DNA of 64,000 bases, taken from the NCBI GenBank assembly GCA_009823505.1, contig VZQC01009986.1, positions 25,401 to 89,400 on the forward strand. Direction: 5' to 3'. Below the pieces are notes generated by a model. It was not told the origin of the DNA. It made no database searches and was given only the letters and a program-made list of their open reading frames with translations. Below, one piece after another: positions 52,601-64,000 of the stretch. This DNA comes from Rhizomys pruinosus. Its lineage: Eukaryota > Chordata > Mammalia > Rodentia > Spalacidae. A program made the position numbers and the translations under genes. Within the stretch, counting starts at the first letter, position 1. Each line of letters begins with the position of its first letter.

Positions 52601-55600
52601 CCATCAGGGAAAATGCTGTGGATTACTTAGCTAGGTGATGAAGACAGGAAGGAATCAGGACAAGATAACCATCAGGGAAAATGCTGTGGATTACTTAGCT
52701 AGGTGATGAAGACAGGAAGGAACCAGGACAAGATAACCATCAGGGAAAATGCTGTGGATTACTTAGCTAGGTGATGAAGACAGGAAGGAACCAGGACAAG
52801 ATAACCATCAGGGAAAATGCTGTGGATTACTTAGCTAGGTGATGAAGACAGGAAGGAACCAGGACAAGATAACCATCAGGGAAAATGCTGTGGATTACTT
52901 AGCTAGGTGATGAAGACAGGAAGGAACCAGGACAAGATAACCATCAGGGAAAATGCTGTGGATTACTTAGCTAGGTGATGAAGACAGGAAGGAACCAGGA
53001 CAAGATAACCATCAGGGAAAATGCTGTGGATTACTTAGCTAGGTGATGAAGACAGGAAGGAACCAGGACAAGATAACCATCAGGGAAAATGCTGTGGATT
53101 ACTTAGCTAGGTGATGAAGACAGGAAGGAACCAGGACAAGATAACCATCAGGGAAAATGCTGTGGATTACTTAGCTAGGTGATGAAGACAGGAAGGAACC
53201 AGGACAAGATAACCATCAGGGAAAATGCTGTGGATTACTTAGCTAGGTGATGAAGACAGGAAGGAACCAGGACAAGATAACCATCAGGGAAAATGCTGTG
53301 GATTACTTAGCTAGGTGATGAAGACAGGAAGGAACCAGGACAAGATAACCATCAGGGAAAATGCTGTGGATTACTTAGCTAGGTGATGAAGACAGGAAGG
53401 AACCAGGACAAGATAACCATCAGGGAAAATGCTGTGGATTACTTAGCTAGGTGATGAAGACAGGAAGGAACCAGGACAAGATAACCATCAGGGAAAATGC
53501 TGTGGATTACTTAGCTAGGTGATGAAGACAGGAAGGAACCAGGACAAGATAACCATCAGGGAAAATGCTGTGGATTACTTAGCTAGGTGATGAAGACAGG
53601 AAGGAACCAGGACAAGATAACCATCAGGGAAAATGCTGTGGATTACTTAGCTAGGTGATGAAGACAGGAAGGAACCAGGACAAGATAACCATCAGGGAAA
53701 ATGCTGTAATTACTTAGCTAGGTGATGAAGACAGGAAGGAACCAGGACAAGATAACCATCAGGGAAAATGCTGTGTTTTACTTAGCTAGGTGATGAAGAC
53801 AGGAAGGAACCAGGAGATTACCATCATGGAAAATTCTGTGGATTACTTAGCTAGGTGACGAAGACAGGAAGGAACCAGGACAAGCTAACCATCAGGGAAA
53901 ATTCTGTGGATTACTTAGCTAGGTGATGACGACAGGAAGGAACCAGGACAAGATAACCATCAGGGAAAATGCTGTGGATTAGATAGCTAGGCGATGAAGA
54001 CAGGAAGGTACTAGGACAAGATAACCATCATGAAAAATGCTGTGGATTACTTAACTAGGTGATGAAGACAGGAGGGAATCAGGATAAGTTATCCATCAGG
54101 GAAAATGCTGTGGATTACTTAGCAAGGTTGTGAAGACAGGAAGGAAACAGGACAAGGTAACCATCAGGGAAAATGCTGTGAATTACGTAGCTAGGTGATG
54201 AAGACAGGATGGAATCAGGAGAAGATAACCATCAGGGAAAATGCTGTGAATTACTTAGCTACATGATGAAGACAGGAAGGAACCAGGACAACATAACCAT
54301 CAGGGAAAATGCTGTGGATTACTTGGCTAGGTAATGAAGACAGGAAGGAATCGGGAGAAGATAACCATCAGGGAAAATGCTGTGAATTATGCGTAGCTAG
54401 ATGATGAAGACAGGAAGCAATCGGGAGAAGAAAACCATCAGGGAAAATGCTGTGAATTACTTAGCTTCCTGATGAAGACAGGAAGGAACCAGGACAAGAT
54501 AACCATCAGGGAAAATGCTGTGGATTACTTAGCTAGGTGATGAAGATATGAAGGAACCAGGACAAGATAACCATCATGGAAAATGCTGTGGATTACTTAG
54601 CAAGGCAATGAACACAGGAAGGAACGAAGACAAAATAAGCATCAGCGAAAATGCTGTGGATTTGTTGGCTTGGCGAGTAAGACAGGAAGGGACCAGGACA
54701 AGATAACCATCAGGGAAAATGCTGTGGGTTACTTAGCTAGCTGATGAGACCAGGAACTAATGACGACAAGAAAGCCCTCAGGGAAAATGCTATGGATTAC
54801 TTAGCTCGGTGATGATGACAGGAAGGAACCAGGACAAGATAACCATCACGGAAAATGCTGTGGATTACTTAGCTAGGTGATGAAGACAGAAAGAAATGAG
54901 GACAAGGTAACCATCAGGGAAAATGCTGTGGATTAGTTAGCTAGGTGACAAAGACAGGAAGGAACCAGGAAAAGATAACCATCAGTGATAATTCTGTGGA
55001 TTACTTAGGTAGGTGATGAAGATAGGAAGGACTAAGGACAAGATAAGCATCAGGGAAAATGCTGCGGATTACTTAGCTAGGGGAGGAAGAAAGGAAGGTA
55101 CGAGGACAAGATAACCAGGGAAAATGCTGTGTTTTACTTAGCTAGGTGATGAAGACAGGAAGGAACCAGGAGAAGATAACCATCAGGGAAAATTCTGTGG
55201 ATTACTTAGCTAGATGATGGCGACAGGACGGAACCAAGACAAGATAACCATCAGGAAAAATGCTGTGGATTACTTAGCTAGGTGATGAAGACAGGAAGGA
55301 ATCAGGATAAGGTATCCATCAGGGAAAATGCTGTGGATTACTTAGCTTGGCGAGTAAGACAGGAAGGAACCAGGACAAGATAACCATCAGGAAAAATGCT
55401 GTGGATTACTTAGCTAGGTGATGACGACAGGAAGGAACCAGGACAAGATAACCATCAGGGAAAATGCTGTGGATTAGTTAGCTAGGTGACAAAGACAGGC
55501 AGGTACCAGGACAAGATAACCATCAGGAAAAATGCTGTGGATTACTTAGCTAGGTGATGAAGACAGGAAGGAAACAGGACAAGGTATCCATCAGGGATAA

Positions 55601-58600
55601 TTCCGTGGATTACATCGATAGGTGATGAAGACAGGAAGAAATAAGGACAAGATAACCATCAGGGAAAATGCTGTGAATTACTTAGGTAGGTGATGAAGAT
55701 AGGAAGGAAGAAGGACAAGATAAGCATCAGGGAAAATGCTGTGGATTAGGTAGCTAGGGGAGGAAGAAAGGAAGGTAGGAGGACAAGATAACCATGAGGG
55801 AAAATGCTGTGGATTAGTTAGCTAGGTGACAAAGACAGGCAGGTACCAGGACAAGATAACCATCAGGAAAAATGCTGAGGATTACTTAGGTAGGTGATGA
55901 AGACAGGAAGGGGAAACAAGGACAAGGATCCATCAGGGATAATGCCGTGGAGTACATCATAGTTGATGAGGGACAGAAGAAATAATGGAAAGATAACCAT
56001 CACAGGAAAATGCTGTAATTGACTGTAGGAGGGGTGATGAAGATAGGAAGGAGAAGGACAAGAGAAGCATCAAGGAGAAAATGCTGGTGGATTAGGTAGC
56101 TAAGGGGAGAAGAAGGAAGGTAGGAGGACAAGATAACCATCAGGGAAAAATGCTGTGGTTGATTAGTTAGCTAGGTGACAAAGACAGGCAGGTACCAGGA
56201 CAAGATAACCATCAGGAAAAATGCTGTATTACTTAGCTAGGTGATGAAGACAGGAAGGAACCAGGACAAGATAACATCAGGGAAAATGCTGTGGATTACT
56301 TAGCTAGGTGACAAAGACAGGAAGGAACCAGGAAAAGATAACCATCAGTGATAATTCTGTGGATTACTTGGGTAGGTGATGAAGATAGGAAGGAATAAGG
56401 ACAAGATAAGCATCAGGGAAAATGCTGTGGATTAGGTAGCTAGGGGAGGAAGAAAGAAAGGTACGAGGACAAGATAACCAGGGAAAATGCTGTGTTTTAC
56501 TTAGCTAGGTGATGAAGACAGGAAGGAACCAGGAGAAGATAACCATCAGGGAAAATTCTGTGGATTACTTAGCTAGGTGATGACGACAGGAAGGAACCAA
56601 GACAAGATAACCATCAGGGAAAATGCTGTGGATTAGTTAGCTAGGTGACGAAGACAGGCAGGTACCAGGACAAGATAACCATCAGGAAAAATGCTGTGGA
56701 TTACTTAGCTAGGTGATGAAGACAGGAAGGAATCAGGATAAGGTATCCATCAGGGAAAATGTTGTGGATTATTTAGCTTGGCGAGTAAGACAGGAAGGAA
56801 CCAAGACAAGAAAACCGTCAGGAAAAATGCTGTGGATTACTTAGCTAGGTGACAAAGACATGCAGGTACCAGGACAAGATAACCATCAGGAAAACTGCTG
56901 TGGATTACTTAGCTAGGTTATGAAGACAGGAAGGAACCAGGACAAGATAACCATCAGGGAAAATGCTGTGAATTATGTAGCTAGGTGATGAAGACAGGAA
57001 GGAATCGGGAGAAGTTAAACATCGGGGAAAATGCTGTGAATTACTTAGCTAGGCAATGAAGACAGGAAGGAATCAGGACAAGATAGCCCTCAGGGAAAAT
57101 GCTGTGGATGACTTAGCTAGGTGATGACAACAGGAAGGAATCAGGACAAAATAACCATGAAGGAAAATGCTCTGGATTACTTAGCTATGTGATAAAAACA
57201 GGAAGGAATCAGGACAAGATAACCATCAGGGAAAGTGCTGTGGATTACTTCGCTAGGTGATGAAGACTGGAAGGAACCAGGACAAGATAACCATCAGAGA
57301 ATATGCTGTGGATTACTTAGCTAGGTGATGAAGATAGGAAGGAACCAGGAGAAGATAACCATCAGGGAAAATGCTGTGGATTACTTAGCTAGGTGATGAA
57401 GACAGGAAAGTATCAGGACAAGATACCCATCAGGGAAAATTCTGTTAATTGCTTCGCTAGGTGATGAGGACAGGAAGGAATCGGGACAAGATAACCATCA
57501 GGGGAAATGCTGTGGATTACTTAGCTAAGTAATGCAGACAGGAAATAATCAGGACAAGATAATGATCTTGGTAAATGCTGTGGATTACTTAGCTAGGTGA
57601 TGAAGACAGGAAAGAACCATGACAAGATTACTATCAGGGAATATGCTGCGAATTACTTAGCTAGTTGATGAAGACAGGAAGGAATCAGGACAAGATAACC
57701 ATCAGGGAAAATGCTGTGGATTACTTAGCTAGGCGATGAAGACAGGAAGGAAACAGAACAAGATAACCATCAGGGAAAATTCTGTGGAATACTTAGCTAG
57801 GCTATGAAGACAGGAAGGAACCAGGACAAGATAACCATCAGGAAAAATGCTGTGGATTACTTATCTAGGTGATGAAGCCAGGAAGGAATCAGGACATGAT
57901 CACCATCAGGGAAAATGCTGTGGATTACTTAGCTAGGTGATGAAGACAGGAAGGAATCAGGAAAAGATAACTGTCAGGGAAAATGCTCTGGATTCCTTAG
58001 CTCGGTGATGAAGTCAGAAAGGGACCAGGACAAGATAACCATCAAGGAGAATGCTGTGGATTACGTAACTGGGCAATGAAGACAGGAAGGAACCAGGACA
58101 AGATAACTATCAGGGAAAATGCTGTGGATTACTTAGCTAGGTGACGAAGACAGGAAGGAACCAGGACAAGATAACCATCAGGGAAAATGCTGTGGATTAC
58201 TTAGCTAGGTGATGAAGACAGGAAGGAACCAGGACAAGATAACCATCAGGGAAAATGCTGTGCATTACTTAGCTCGGTGATGAGGACAGGAAGGAACCAC
58301 GACAAGATAACCATCAGGGAAAATGCTGTGCATTACTTAGCTAGGCGATGAAGACACGAAGTGTCCAGGACAAGATAACTATCACCGTAAGTGCTGTGGA
58401 TTACTTAGCTAGGTGATGAATACAGGAAAGAACCAGGGCAAGATAACTATCAGGGAAAATGCTGTTGGTTACTTAGCTAGGTGATGAAGTCAGGAAGGAA
58501 TCAGGAGTAGGTAACCATCAGGGAAAATGGTGTGAATTACTTAGCAAGGCAATGAAGAGAGGAAGGAACCAGGACAAGTTAACGATCAGGGAAAATCCTG

Positions 58601-61600
58601 TGAATTATGTAGCTAGGTGATGAAGAGAGGAAGGAATGGGGACAAGATAACCATCAGGGAAAATGCTGTGGATTACTTAGCTAGGTGATGAAGACAGGAA
58701 GGAACCAGGACAAGATAACCATCAGGGAAAATGCTGTGGATTACTTAGCTAGGTGACAAAGACAGGAAGGAACCAGGACAAGATAACCATCAGGGAAAAT
58801 GCTGTGAATTACGTAGCTAGGTGACGAAGGTAGGAAGGAGCCAAGACAAAGTAACTATCACGGAAAATGCTGTGGATTACTTAGCAAGACAATGAACACA
58901 GGAAGGAACCAGGACAAAATAAGCATCAGGGAAAATGCTGTGGATTTCTTGGGTTGGCGAGTAAGACAGGAAGGAACCAGGACAAGATAACCATCAGAGA
59001 AAAATGCTGTGGATTACTTAGCTAGCTGATGAAAACAGGAATTAATGAGATCAAGAAAGCACTCAGGGAAAATGCTGTGGATTGCTTAGCTAGGTGATGA
59101 AGACAGGAAGGAATGAGGACAAGATAACCATCAGGGGAAATGCTGTGGATTACTTAGCTAGGCAATGAGGACAGGAAGGAATCAGGACAAGATAACCATC
59201 TTGGAAAATGCTGTGGATTACTTAGCTAGGTGATGAAGACAGGAAGGAAACAGGACAAGATAACCATCAGGGAAAATGCTGTGGATTACTTAGCTATGTG
59301 ATGAAGACATTAAGGAACCAAGACAAGATAACAATCAGGGATAATTCGGTGGATTACTTAACTAGGTGATGAAGATAGGAAGGAATAAGGACAAGATAAC
59401 CATCAGGGAAAATGCTGTGGATTACTTAGCTAGGTGACAAATACAGGAAGGAATCAGGACAAGATAACGATCAGGGATAATTCTGTGGATTACTTAGGTA
59501 GGTGATGAAGATAGGAAGGAACCAGGACAAGATAAACATAAGGGAAAATGCTGTGTTTTACTTAGCTAGGTGATGAAGACAGGAAGGAACAAGGAAAAGA
59601 TAACCATCACGGAAAATGCTGTGGATTACTTAGCTTGGTGATGAAGACAGGAATGAACCAGGACAAGATAACCATCAGGAAAAAATGCTGTGGATTACTT
59701 AGCTAGGTGATGAAGACAGGAAGGAATCAGGACAAGATAACCATCAGGGAAAATGCTGTGGATTACTGAGCTAGGTGATGAAGACAGGAAGGAATCATGA
59801 CATGATAACCCTCTGGGAAAATGCCGTGGATTACTTAGCTAGATGGTGTGGACAGGAAGGAACCAGGACAAGAGAAACATCAGGGAAAATGCTGTGTATT
59901 TCATAGCTAGGTGATGAAGACAGGAAAATCCGGACAAGATAATAACTATCAGGGAAAATGCTGTGGATTACTTAGCTAGGTGATAAAGACAGGAAGGAAC
60001 CAGCACAAGATAACCATCAGGGAAAATGCTGTAGATTACTTAGCTATGTGATGAAGACAAGAAGGAATTAAGACAAGATAACCATCAGGGAAATGCTGTG
60101 GATTACTTAGCAAGGTAATGAAGACAGGAAGGAACCAGGACAAGTTAACCATCAGAGAAAATGCTGTGAATTACGTAGCTAGGTGATGAAGACAGGAAGG
60201 AATCAGGACAAGATAACCATCAGGGAAAATGCTGTGAATTACTTAACTAGGTGATGAAGACCAGAAAGAATCAGGACAAGATAACCATCAGGGAAAATGC
60301 TGTGGATTTCTTAGCTAGGTGAGGAAGGAGCCAAGACAAGGTAACCTTCACGGAAAAGGCTGTTGATTACTTAGCAAGGCAATGAAGACCGGAAGGAACC
60401 AAGACAAAAAAGGCATCAGGGAAAATGCTGTGGATTTCTTAGCTTGACGAGTAAGACAGGATGGAACCAGGACAAGATAACCCTCACAGAAAATGCTGTG
60501 AATGACTTAGCTAGGTGATGAAGACAGGAAGGAACCCGGACAAGATAACCATCAGGGAAAATGCTGTGGATTACTTTGCTAGCTGATGAAGACAGGAATT
60601 AATCAGACAATAAACCCCTGAGGAAAAATGCTGTGGGTTACTTAGCTAGGTGATGACCACAGGAAGGAACCATGACAAGGTATCCTGTAGGGAAAATGCT
60701 GTGGATTACTTAGCTAGGTGATGAGGACAGGAAGGTACCAGGACAAGATACCCATCGGGAAAAATGCTGTGGATTACTTAGCTAGGTGATGAAGACAGGA
60801 AGGAATGAAGACAAGATAACCATCACGGAAAATGCTGTGGATTACTTAGCTAGGCAATGAAGACAGGAAGGAACCAGGATAAGATAACCATCTGAGAAAA
60901 TGCTGTGGATTACTTAGCTACGTGATGAACACAGGAACAAACCAGGACAATATAGCCATCAGGCATAATTCTGTGGATTGCTTAGGTAGGGGATGACAAC
61001 AGAAAGGAATAAGGACAAGATAACCATCAGGGAAAATGCTGTAGATTACTTAGCTAGGTGCAGAAGACAGGAAGGAACCAGGACAAGATAACCATGAGGG
61101 AAAATGCTGATTTACTTAGCTAGGTGATGAAGAGAGGAAGGAACCAGGAAAAGATAACCATCACAGAAAATGCTGTGGATTACTTGGCTAGGTGAGGAAG
61201 ACAGGAAGGAACCAGGACAAGATAACCATCAGGGAAAATGCTGTGGATTACATAGTAAGGTAATGAAGACAGGAAGGAACAAGGACAAGATAACCATCAG
61301 GGATAATTCCGTGGATTACTTAGGTAGGTGATGAAGATAGGAAGGAATAAGGACAATATAACCAGAGAAAATGCTATGGATTACTTAGCTAGGTGATGAA
61401 GACAGGAAGGAACCAGGACAAGACAACCATCAGGGGAAATGCTGCGGATTAATTAGCTAGGTGATGAAGATAGGCAGGAACCAGGACAAGATAACCATCA
61501 GGGCAAATGCTGTGGATTACTTAGCTAGGTGATGAAGACAGGAAGTAATCAGGACAAGGTAACCATCAGGGCAAATGCTGTGGATTACTTAGCAAGGTAA

Positions 61601-62173
61601 TGAAGACAGGGAGGAACCAGGACAAGTTAACCATCAGGGAAAATGCTGTGAATTACGTAGCTAGGTAATGATCAGAAAGAATCAGGACAAGATAACCATC
61701 AGGGAAAATGCTGTGGATTTCTTGGCTAGGTGATGAAGACAGGAAGGAACCAAGACATGGTAACCTTCATGGAAAAGGCTGTGGATTACTTAGCCAGGCA
61801 ATGAAGACAGGAAGGAACCAAGACAAAAAAAGCATCAGGGAAAATTCTGTGGATTACTTAGCTAGGTGATGAAGACAGGAAGGAATCAGGACAAGATACC
61901 CATCACGGAAAATGCTGTGGATTACTTAGCTAGGTGATGAATACAGGAAGGAACCAAGACACGATAACCATCATGGAAAATGCTGTGTGTTACTTAGCTA
62001 GGTGATGAAGACTGGGAGGAGTCATGACAAGATAACCATCAGGGAAAATGCTGTGGATTACTTAGCTAGGTGATGAAGACTGGAAGGAGTCAGGACAAGA
62101 TAACCATCAGGGAAATTGCTGTGGATTACTTATGTAGGCGATGAAGACAGGCAGGATTCATGACAAGATAACC
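52601..62173. repeat. 68-bp satellite/minisatellite array, about 140 copies, 9.6 kb
   Basis: The unit begins CCATCAGGGAAAATGCTGTG, continues GATTACTTAGCTAGGTGATG and AAGACAGGAAGGAACCAGGA, and ends CAAGATAA. Unit spacing is exactly 68 bp from 52613 to 53701 (16 steps). After that the period persists with substitutions and small indels to 62173. No open frame of 60 codons exists in it, since TAG and TGA recur and 68 is not a multiple of 3. It lies wholly in the Zfand4 intron after exon 5 and contains no interspersed element that I can see. Confidence 0.98.
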
Positions 62174-62219
62174 TCTTAAGTTTCCCTGCATTTTATCTTA
62201 TTGTATCTCCTTTCACTTT

Positions 62220-62382
62220 TTATTTTTAAATTACATTATTCATATGTTTGTTTAGGGCCATGGTTGGACCATAGTGTGTGTGTGGAGGTCAGGGACATCT
62301 TGCAAGAATTCATTCTCTTCACTCTGTGGGTCCTGGGAACTGAACTTAGTTCAGGTGACCCTCTACCCCATCTTTAGCTATC
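62220..62382 (-). mobile_element. Diverged B3-like SINE
   Basis: GTGTGTGTGGAGGTCAGGGA, CTGTGGGTCCTGGGAACTGA and a degraded end are consistent with a reverse B3. Confidence 0.5.
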
Positions 62383-62384
62383 CT

Positions 62385-63615
62385 TTCATTTTGACTCATT
62401 AAAGATTTACTGACATTTTAGAGCTAGTGTCTAGATAGAATTTACACAGCAGTATTACACAGAATCCCCCACATTCATTGAGCATTCATTTCACTAACTG
62501 TCGTCCTGGTTCTGTAACATTGGTGACTGTTGTAAGAAGATAGCTCTGGCATAATGGATGTTGGCCTTCATTTCACCTATAATATAGAAACTTAGGTATG
62601 GCTTTTGAGAAGAAGTAAGCCTAAAAGAAGAGGGAGGTTTTGTTAAGCAGACAAAGGAAAGCATTATAAATAACTAAAGTGAGAGCTCTACAAGATAAAA
62701 ATTTACTGCTAAAACTTCAAAAGAAAAACAGCTTTTAATCTGAAGAGCAGCATCTTGGGTTTAGGAGGTCTAGTCACAGTAGCTCATGCTTTGCTTTGCT
62801 CAGGGTTTGACAGGCTGTACACAAGGTGACAGCAGTGTTTGTCTGGAGGTTCAGTTCCAGAAAAGGTTTGCGTTCCTGTTCACATTGTGGTCATTCATTT
62901 ACTTTCAGTGAGATGATTTGAAAGGTCTGGGTTTTTCTGATTGTCTGTTGGCCAGAGGTTACATCAGCTTCATTTTGATTCATTCAAAAACAAACTTACT
63001 TGGAGTCTGAATTATATCTACAAAATTCCTTTATTACTGCCATATTGAGTTCGTGAGGTCAGTCAGGTCATGCCCACACTCAAGGACAGATGGTGCTGCT
63101 TATGAACACCAGAGCTTCCCTTAGGAAGGACTCTGCCCATGACAGAGTTTGTGGGGAACAGAGGTGAGAGTTAACATTTGTGGCCTCAGTGAGCTGACCA
63201 TGACAAATGGGCTATTTTGTAACAGTCAGAATCTGGTTAGCATTAGAACATGACATCTGCCTGTGCCCTAGAAGTAGAAAACAGCAACAAACACTACTGC
63301 CTTGACCATTAGTAGAAGTCTTTCATACCGTTTTCCATACTTCTGTAGTGGTTTTCTTCCTCGGCATACCCTCTTGACATGCCTTTACAAACTGGAAACC
63401 TAGCTTCTTATCTTAGCATACGAAGCCCTTGTCTGCCATACTCAGCTCTCTACTTCTTCCTTGTGCTGTGTTCTGTATAGCATTTCCCCCTCTCCCATTT
63501 CCCACCAGCTACTTTCATTGGTTTGTTTGCCTGTCTTTTTTATTTGTTATTTTTATTTTATGTGTATGAGACAGAGTAAAAAAGTATGCAAAGTTAGCAA
63601 ATATCACTAAAATAC
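62385..63615. other. Zfand4 intron, nothing recognised
   Basis: Unique-looking intronic sequence. No candidate exon with the required phase-2 entry and Zfand4-like translation was found. Confidence 0.45.
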
Positions 63616-63621
63616 CCTTTT

Positions 63622-63839
63622 AAAATATATTTATTTTTACTTTATTTGTATGAGTATTTGCCTGTATGGATGTATGTGTACCCATGTTGTGCAGTGCCTG
63701 TGGAGATCAGAGGACAGTATTGGATCCTCTGGAACTGCAGTTACAGGTGGTTGTTAGCCACCACATGGGTGCTGGGAACCACACGTGTCCTTTTCAAGAG
63801 GAACCTATGCTCTTAACCACTGAGCCATCTCTCCAGCAC
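63622..63839 (-). mobile_element. B3-like SINE
   Basis: TATTTGTATGAGTATTTGCC, GTGCAGTGCCTGTGGAGATC and CCACTGAGCCATCTCTCCAG, a reverse B3 with full-length features. Confidence 0.8.
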
Positions 63840-63844
63840 CTTGT

Positions 63845-63975
63845 CTGTCTTTTGTGTAGCTCAGGCTGGCTTTGGACTGAGTTTGTAGCTGAATCTGGCT
63901 TTGCACTCTGATCCTCCTGCCTTTACCTCCCAAGTGCTCACACACAGGTATGTATGTACCACCATGCCTGGCTCT
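63845..63975 (-). mobile_element. B1-like SINE, diverged
   Basis: GTAGCTCAGGCTGGCTTTGG, CTCCTGCCTTTACCTCCCAA and ACCACCATGCCTGGCT read as a reverse old B1. Confidence 0.65.
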
Positions 63976-64000
63976 CCCAGATAATTTCTTTTTTTTTTTT

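Noticed and set aside
52601..62173. CRISPR-like array
   Set aside because: Units are contiguous 68-bp tandem copies with no unique spacers, in a spliced vertebrate gene.

Overview
This is a vertebrate window from a muroid rodent. It carries B1, B2/B3, B4 and ID SINEs and rodent LINE-1, and two spliced genes recognisable by protein similarity. The young B1 copies share a 3' half (CAGCTGGGGCTACAGGGAGA) and the B2-like copies share a tail (GACACGGGTGCACAAAC) that, from memory, differ from the usual Mus forms. I would therefore place the animal in Muroidea outside the standard mouse reference, species undetermined. All gene calls rest on exon translations, splice sites and recalled family sequence; no database was searched.

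Layout: (1) 808-6851 holds the last five coding exons of Washc2 (FAM21), plus strand. It encodes the C-terminal tail of the WASH-complex subunit, with a CAPZ-interaction motif and several LF-type acidic motifs, followed by a short 3' UTR and poly(A) signal. (2) 6.9-9.2 kb is a short intergenic space with B2 and B1 SINEs. (3) A CpG-rich promoter at about 9.2-9.5 kb starts the next gene, Zfand4 (ANUBL1), also plus strand. Its 5' UTR exon 1 ends near 9414. Coding exons follow at 12969-13152 (start codon and first half of the ubiquitin-like domain), 39055-39130, 39765-39826 and 51728-51908. They give 167 codons in correct phase. The AN1 zinc finger and stop lie beyond the window. (4) The 25.9-kb intron 2 is packed with retroelements, including a minus-strand, 5'-truncated L1 at 26.8-31.6 kb with a 661-codon ORF2 segment, plus several older L1 pieces. 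(5) Intron 4 is SINE-rich, with two short tandem duplications and a small 68-bp-period minisatellite at 43.4-43.75 kb. (6) The intron after the 51.7-kb exon contains the most striking object: a 9.6-kb, roughly 140-copy, 68-bp tandem array (52601-62173). Its left edge is perfectly homogenised, its body is diverged, and variant blocks recur in a higher-order pattern.

The two genes are head-to-tail and about 2.4 kb apart. WASHC2 acts at endosomes in retromer-linked actin nucleation. ZFAND4 is a ubiquitin-like/AN1 protein of poorly defined role. Nothing here suggests a shared function. I see no tRNA, rRNA, CRISPR array or prokaryotic feature.
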